Below are positions 60,233-64,000 of a stretch of 64,000 bases of DNA, one piece after another. Both the position numbers and the translations under genes were made by a program. This DNA comes from a bacterium. GTDB lineage: Bacteria; Patescibacteria; Paceibacteria; Moranbacterales; UBA1568. The notes under the pieces are model-generated. The model was not told the origin of the DNA, searched no databases, and saw only the letters and a list, made by a program, of their open reading frames with translations. Location of the stretch: contig JAKACP010000001.1 of assembly GCA_021821305.1 (NCBI GenBank), positions 124,001 through 188,000 on the forward strand, read 5' to 3'. Each line of letters opens with the position of its first letter. The first letter of the stretch is position 1.

Positions 60233-61258
60233 ATGGGTTTCTTCGGAAAAATATTGAAAAAGGACGATCAGACGGCCGCGGGTACCATACCGCCGGAGAT
60301 ATACAAGAGCGTCCGGGTGATGCGCGACGACCTGAACGAGCTCGAGGGAAAGCCGCCGGAAGGGATTCCGGGTGCCGTTGCTCCGGAGGCGAGCGATGCG
60401 GGACACCCCTTTCTCGGGGCGCATGGGCACCCGTCCGCACCGGAGGCACCCGTCGCCGACACCTCCGTGGCGCCAGCTTCGAAAAATTTAAAAAAATGGC
60501 TCATTCCGGCCGCTGTCGTGATTCTTGTCCTCATGATCGGCGGTATTACGGCATATTTTTTCCTCCGTTCCACGCCCGAAAACGATACCGTCGAATCCGT
60601 ACCGACCACCGAAATCCCGTCGCCGGTCGACGGTATGCAGGCACCGACCGCTGAACCCACGCCCGCGCCGACGTCCGCGTTCTCTCCCGACAGCCCCAAC
60701 TATCTCGCGCTTGATCCGGAGTCGGATGCGGCGACACCCGAGGGTATCGTGGCTACGCTCGAAGGTGTCGGCATGAAGGTGAGGGAGATGAACCCGTCCG
60801 GGCCGGTCGAATTCCTCCTGCGCGACGGGAACAACAATCCGATCGCCTTTTCCCGCTTCTCATACCTCATGAAACTCGGTATCCCCGAGGACACGCTTTC
60901 GTTCCTGGATGAGTCGTTCTCGCTCTATTTCGTTCCGGAGGGATCCGATATCCGGATGACGCTGGTCCTGGACATCAAGGATGCCGCTAACCTCGTGGGG
61001 GCGGTGAACCGGGATGAGGCTGTGGTACCGACGTGGTTCAGCGGACTCCTGTACCGGCCCGCCGGTGTCGAAGTACCGGCGTCGGTCGAGTTCCGCAGCG
61101 GGACGTATGGCGCGCTTGAGACGAGGTTCGTCCCGATCGACGCCGCGAAGAATTATTCGTTCGACTACATCTTCCTCGCGGACAAGTGGATGATCGGAAC
61201 CAGCAAGGATTCGTTCCGGGCGACCGTCGATGCCGTGATCAAAGATGGCGTGCGATAG
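60233..61258 (+). CDS. Membrane-anchored protein of unknown function
   Basis: 341 residues. A cytoplasmic segment of about 85 residues with Pro/Ala-rich stretches, one helix (about 86-108, WLIPAAVVILVLMIGGITAYFFL), a Pro/Thr-rich stalk (about 115-155) and a folded extracytoplasmic domain (165-341) with alternating strands. A hairpin-like TTGTGGTATACT lies upstream as a possible -10. No family recognised. Confidence 0.7.
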   Translation: MGFFGKILKKDDQTAAGTIPPEIYKSVRVMRDDLNELEGKPPEGIPGAVAPEASDAGHPFLGAHGHPSAPEAPVADTSVAPASKNLKKWLIPAAVVILVLMIGGITAYFFLRSTPENDTVESVPTTEIPSPVDGMQAPTAEPTPAPTSAFSPDSPNYLALDPESDAATPEGIVATLEGVGMKVREMNPSGPVEFLLRDGNNNPIAFSRFSYLMKLGIPEDTLSFLDESFSLYFVPEGSDIRMTLVLDIKDAANLVGAVNRDEAVVPTWFSGLLYRPAGVEVPASVEFRSGTYGALETRFVPIDAAKNYSFDYIFLADKWMIGTSKDSFRATVDAVIKDGVR

Positions 61259-61383
61259 GGATTTTTGGAAGGGAAACAGAAAGTCGGATCACTTTATTTT
61301 TCGATCGGGTTTCGGGAAAATTTCCACTCGTATCCACAACTCCCTGAAAACGGCTTGTATGAAGTGTAAATAAGGAATGATAA

Positions 61384-61412
61384 TTGACCGGAGGTCAAAT
61401 TCCTGCTATAAT
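61384..61412 (+). promoter_or_regulatory. Strong promoter of the second structured RNA
   Basis: TTGACC, a 17-bp spacer, then TATAAT; predicted start near 61419. Confidence 0.8.
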
Positions 61413-61418
61413 GGCTTT

Positions 61419-61931
61419 GTAAGTGTCCATTGAAAACCGAATACGGGGAACGGAGAAAGAGTTTTCAGTCACAATTTCCCCCTGATTGTGACTGAGCATT
61501 CTTTCACTGTTCAAGAGCCTGAGGTAAACTCGACCTCGGCCGCCCTGATCTGACCAGGGACCCAAAACAAAAACAAAAACACCTTCGAAAAAATAATACA
61601 GTCGAAGGAGTCGAAACAAAAACAAACAGAGAAAAATAGTTCTTTGAATAAAGGGCCAAGTGCCAGAGAATGGTGAAAGGAAAAAAGTCGATGCTACCAG
61701 AAGTCAGACAAGCACGGCGAACATGCAAGTCCACAAACTACATGCAGCTGAAATGGATTACGAGTGTCTTCTCACCCGGGACGCCGTAACCTCGCTACAT
61801 GTTGGGACATGCAGTCGGGCGCTCCAGCCAAATATTTATATTATTGGGCGCAAGGAGCGCCCGACACCAACACTTTCCCCGAGTGTCGTGTCGGGAGAAG
61901 GAAGATGAATGCCTCGCAAGGGCGTTTTTTT
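61419..61931 (+). ncRNA. Unidentified long structured RNA, about 510 nt
   Basis: The 1-kb gap 61259-62265 has no credible gene. Downstream of a consensus promoter are successive hairpins: TCAGTCACAAT/ATTGTGACTGA (11 bp, 61465-61495), CCTGAGGT/ACCTCGG (about 61518-61539), CCCTG/CAGGG (61544-61560), CCTTCGA/TCGAAGG (61581-61608), CATGT/ACATG (61798-61811) and GTCGGGCGCTC/GAGCGCCCGAC (11 bp, 61815-61865). A-rich single-stranded linkers (AAAACAAAAACAAAAAC; AAACAAAAACAAACAG) separate them. A weak GCC/GGC stem with a T run (61911-61931) may end it. It is not recognisably RNase P, tmRNA, 6S or rRNA. Confidence 0.6.
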
Positions 61932-62006
61932 ATTGTTCGTCTCCGCTTTGGCGGAGCAACGAACAATAAACCCCGCTGTTTTTCTTAAAAACATTTGCGG
62001 GGTCGT
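61930..62006. repeat. Two adjacent perfect hairpins
   Basis: TATTGTTCGT...CCGC/GCGG...ACGAACAATA (61930-61970) and ACCCCGC...GTTTTT/AAAAAC...GCGGGGT (61968-62006). They may terminate or stabilise the RNA before them. Confidence 0.7.
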
Positions 62007-62052
62007 GCCTTGTTTTTATCGAATTCGGAATTTTTTGTATTCAGACCCCGGC

Positions 62053-62210
62053 CCCGCTCCATGCAACTTTTTCTCCTCGCTCCGGACTCATCGCGGCTTT
62101 CGATTATCGGAATATTTCCCTCATTCGACGGCATCCTGAGGAAATATTCCGAACCGAAAGCCGCTCTTCAGACAGGCGGAGGCGAAAGAGAAAAAATTCA
62201 TGGAGCAGGG
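62053..62210. repeat. 158-bp imperfect palindrome before yraN
   Basis: CCCCGCTCCATG at the left pairs with CATGGAGCAGGG at the right; further in, CGGCTTTCG pairs with CGAAAGCCG and CGGAATATTTCC with GGAAATATTCCG. No coding capacity. It ends 55 bp before the yraN start. Confidence 0.8.
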
Positions 62211-62265
62211 TCGGATTGCGCTCGATTCGGGTGATGCGCTATAGTGAGCATATTTGAAATACCCT

Positions 62266-62664
62266 ATGCCATTTCTTCGGCGGTTCCGTCTCACGAACCC
62301 GCTCGGTGTCCGGGGGGAGGACGAGGCGGTGATATTTTTGAAGAAACGGGGATTCGCGATCATCGAACGGAATTGGAAGAATCGGACCGGTCGCGCCATA
62401 GGCGAGATCGATATCGTTGCGAAAGAAGGGAACGAACTGGTGTTCGTCGAGGTCAAAGCGAGGAAATCGAGACGAGAGGAAACCGTGCTCCCCGAAGAAA
62501 GCATCACCCGAGGGAAGCTTCGACGCCTCTCGCGTATCGCGGAAGGGTATATACGTGAAAAAAGGCTTGGAAATGCCCCGTATCGGATTGATGCGCTCCT
62601 TCTCGTATTTTCGGATTCCGGAAAAGAGACCGAAGTACGGCATTTTCGGAGCATTTTTCTTTAG
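62266..62664 (+). CDS. yraN: UPF0102/YraN-family protein
   Basis: 132 residues. Restriction-endonuclease-like fold: GVRGEDEAVIFLKKRGFAIIERNWKN, then the catalytic-type GEIDIVAKEGNELVFVEVKARKS (E...D...E-x-K) motif. Family function is unsettled; members bind or cleave branched or single-stranded DNA ends in some reports. The in-frame TTG at 62254 is not preferred. Confidence 0.9.
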   Translation: MPFLRRFRLTNPLGVRGEDEAVIFLKKRGFAIIERNWKNRTGRAIGEIDIVAKEGNELVFVEVKARKSRREETVLPEESITRGKLRRLSRIAEGYIREKRLGNAPYRIDALLLVFSDSGKETEVRHFRSIFL

Positions 62665-62747
62665 AGAAAGCGGTGACAGGCACCCTGTCTGGACGCGAAT
62701 ATTTTTTTGGAATACAATGGATACGCGATAACCATTCTTTAGAAGCT

Positions 62748-63092
62748 ATGGCACTCAGCAATGAATTCGTGGCGGAAATGAAGGTGCTTCTGACCGCGGA
62801 GAAGGAGAAGCTGGAACAGCAGCTCTCGCGATTCGCCGCTCCGACCGAGGTTTCCGGCGAGTATGAGACGAAATTCGAGGATATCGGGCCGGACGTCGAC
62901 GAGAACGCCTCGGAGGTGGAGATGTACGCGGACAATATCGCGCTTGAGGACAATCTGGAACAGCAGCTCGAGCGGGTCAATGCCGCGCTTGCCCGCATCG
63001 AAGGAGGGACGTACGGTATCTGCGTGAAGACCGGCAAAGAAATCTCCGAAGATCGCCTCCGCGCCTACCCGGCGGCCGAGACCGCTCTTTAG
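62748..63092 (+). CDS. DksA/TraR-like protein without zinc ligands
   Basis: 114 residues. An N-terminal coiled coil (EMKVLLTAEKEKLEQQLSRF ... NLEQQLERVNAALARI) with DIGPDVDENASEVEMY, then GTYGICVKTGKEISEDRLRAYPAAETAL. In DksA the last segment carries four Cys as C-x-x-C...C-x-x-C; only one Cys is left here. Probably binds the RNA polymerase secondary channel, but zinc-independently, as known in some DksA paralogues. Located upstream of lspA as in many bacteria. Confidence 0.88.
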   Translation: MALSNEFVAEMKVLLTAEKEKLEQQLSRFAAPTEVSGEYETKFEDIGPDVDENASEVEMYADNIALEDNLEQQLERVNAALARIEGGTYGICVKTGKEISEDRLRAYPAAETAL

Positions 63093-63107
63093 TAGCCGAA
63101 AGCTGGG

Positions 63108-63578
63108 ATGAGACATACCGAGTCAATCGAAGGAAAAATAAAAAAACGGGCTTCCGGCATCATCATCGCCGGAGCCCTTTTTTGTCTGGATCAGTCGGTG
63201 AAGTATTCCTTTCCCGCTTCGGATCGGTACTACTGCAATCACGACGGACCGTGGGGGACAGTCATGCATGAGGAAGTCCTCCTGTCCGGAGGCGCGCTCC
63301 TCCTCGTCGCCTTCGGTACTTTTCTCCTGCGGGCCAGGGGATGGAGGGAGATCGTCGCGTTCGCGTTCCTTTTCGGTGGCGGACTCTCGAATCTCGTGGA
63401 CCGCGCCCTATATGGGTGTGTGCGGGATTTTTCGGTCGTTTCCTGGTTCCCGGCGTTCAATTTCGCGGACGTCTGCCTCTCCGTCGGCGCGGGGCTCCTC
63501 CTGACCACGCTTTTCTCGCGCGCACGGAATAGCGAGATCAGTATTTCTCGAGAATCTCACGACGCTTCGGTTCGATGA
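63108..63578 (+). CDS. lspA: Signal peptidase II (lipoprotein signal peptidase)
   Basis: 156 residues with four hydrophobic helices. Aspartic protease motifs: FLFGGGLSNLVDRALYGCVRDFSVV (first catalytic Asp) and FNFADVCLSVGAGLL (second). The extracytoplasmic loop (about 35-55) is shorter than usual. Cleaves prolipoprotein signal peptides. Its end overlaps the convergent zwf end by 41 bp. Confidence 0.9.
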   Translation: MRHTESIEGKIKKRASGIIIAGALFCLDQSVKYSFPASDRYYCNHDGPWGTVMHEEVLLSGGALLLVAFGTFLLRARGWREIVAFAFLFGGGLSNLVDRALYGCVRDFSVVSWFPAFNFADVCLSVGAGLLLTTLFSRARNSEISISRESHDASVR

Positions 63579-64000
63579 CGGCGAGGACGGAATCGATGAA
63601 CTTCCAGGAAAGGAGGATCTCCTGGGCGTTGAGGAATGTTCCCTGGTCCTTGGCGAAGAAGTCGTGGAGCGCATTGTCGTAGGGCTCCTTGAAGGAATAG
63701 GCGTTGTCCGCGAAGGCGAAACGGAGATCGGCCGGGTAGGCGCACTTCTTTTCGGTCGAGAATTCGGAGTTGAGGCGGAGGCGGATCTCGTTTTCCGGCT
63801 GGATATTGATCCGGATGCGGTTCTCGGCGAGCGCGCAGCCGGACGCCTCCCAGAGCGTGTGCTCGGGTTTCCTGAAGGTGACGGTGATGTCGGTCGTTTT
63901 CTTCGGCATCTTCTTGCCGCTCGCTATGGTGATGGGGATGCCGCGCCATCGGGGCGTATCGATCTCGAGACGGATGGACGCCCGGGTTTCCACGAGCGAG
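63538..64000 (-). CDS. zwf: Glucose-6-phosphate 1-dehydrogenase, C-terminal part
   Basis: About 153 C-terminal residues; the N-terminal two thirds lie beyond the right edge. WRGIPITIASGKKMPKKTTDITVTF, NRIRINIQPENEIRLRLN and EPYDNALHDFFAKDQGTFLNAQEILLSWKFIDSV are typical of the Zwf C-terminal domain (substrate-binding and dimer region). Enters glucose-6-phosphate into the pentose phosphate path. The stop lies inside the lspA gene on the other strand. Confidence 0.93.
   Translation of the reverse strand, partial: SLVETRASIRLEIDTPRWRGIPITIASGKKMPKKTTDITVTFRKPEHTLWEASGCALAENRIRINIQPENEIRLRLNSEFSTEKKCAYPADLRFAFADNAYSFKEPYDNALHDFFAKDQGTFLNAQEILLSWKFIDSVLAVIEPKRREILEKY

Noticed and set aside
61419..61931. 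RNase P RNA or tmRNA for the long RNA
   Set aside because: The conserved RNase P segments (GAGGAAAGUC, ACAGAA) and the tmRNA ends (GGTTCGA near a CCA end, tag ORF) were not found. A GGTAAACTC-like string near 61522 is too short to count.
7450..64000. Insertion sequences or prophage in the window
   Set aside because: No transposase, integrase or phage structural gene was recognised; only small non-coding elements and one HNH gene are present.

Overview
The window looks like chromosomal DNA of a Candidate Phyla Radiation (Patescibacteria, probably Parcubacteria-like) bacterium; this is inferred from gene content and sequence style, not from a search. The reasons are small housekeeping proteins (YidC 247 aa, RnpA 115 aa), very compact ATGA-coupled operons, few Shine-Dalgarno sites, a DHH protein beside a tandem PilB/GspE ATPase, and type IV secretion-type pilin and surface proteins. 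Coding DNA is GC-rich; the replication block (about 17.6-22.8 kb) and a noncoding block at 43.7-44.6 kb are clearly more AT-rich.

Layout. 1-7.4 kb: polA (cut by the left edge) and tsaE leftward, then a DHH-like protein and a double-headed PilB/GspE ATPase rightward. 7.4-8.5 kb: a SET-domain gene, a structured RNA with its own promoter and terminator, and a MITE-like repeat. 8.5-15 kb: ruvB, two small membrane proteins, yebC, ruvC, then a three-gene cassette (7-TM protein, ATP-grasp/retropepsin fusion, second ATP-grasp enzyme). 15-17.6 kb: a class A penicillin-binding protein. 17.6-22.8 kb: DciA-like gene, dnaN, probable oriC and dnaA leftward, rpmH-rnpA-yidC-jag rightward. 22.9-28.7 kb: surface polysaccharide operon (flippase, two GT2 enzymes, two O-antigen ligase-like proteins). 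28.8-36.1 kb leftward: a beta-propeller protein, a pilin/M15 peptidase fusion, nrdAB, and superoxide dismutase with peroxiredoxin. 36.3-41.4 kb: rluD-like gene, rplS, a tRNA cluster, a 3D-domain cell-wall protein behind a possible riboswitch, an HNH gene between tRNAs, and a dCTP deaminase. 41.5-43.7 kb leftward: rbfA, nrnA-like, family 4 UDG, and two tRNAs. 43.8-44.5 kb: twelve perfect copies of a ParB-type centromere palindrome. 44.8-46.8 kb: two secreted proteins. 47-52.8 kb leftward: rpsA-gmk-tilS-ftsH-membrane protein. 53-64 kb: metallo-hydrolase-like protein, gyrA, rpsO, NYN-domain protein, pnp, an anchored protein, a 1-kb gene-free block with a second structured RNA and long palindromes, then yraN, a DksA-like gene, lspA, and the end of zwf.

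Two themes stand out. First, the origin and a dense parS-like array lie about 24 kb apart, which suggests an origin-proximal segregation locus of unusual architecture; parA and parB are not in the window. Second, at least five kinds of palindromic element are scattered through the window. Four of them end 8-10 nt before a start codon (ruvB, yebC, the 7-TM gene, gyrA), one sits in frame inside polA, and two sit inside the D-loop of truncated tRNA-like sequences. The two unidentified structured RNAs add to the noncoding interest.
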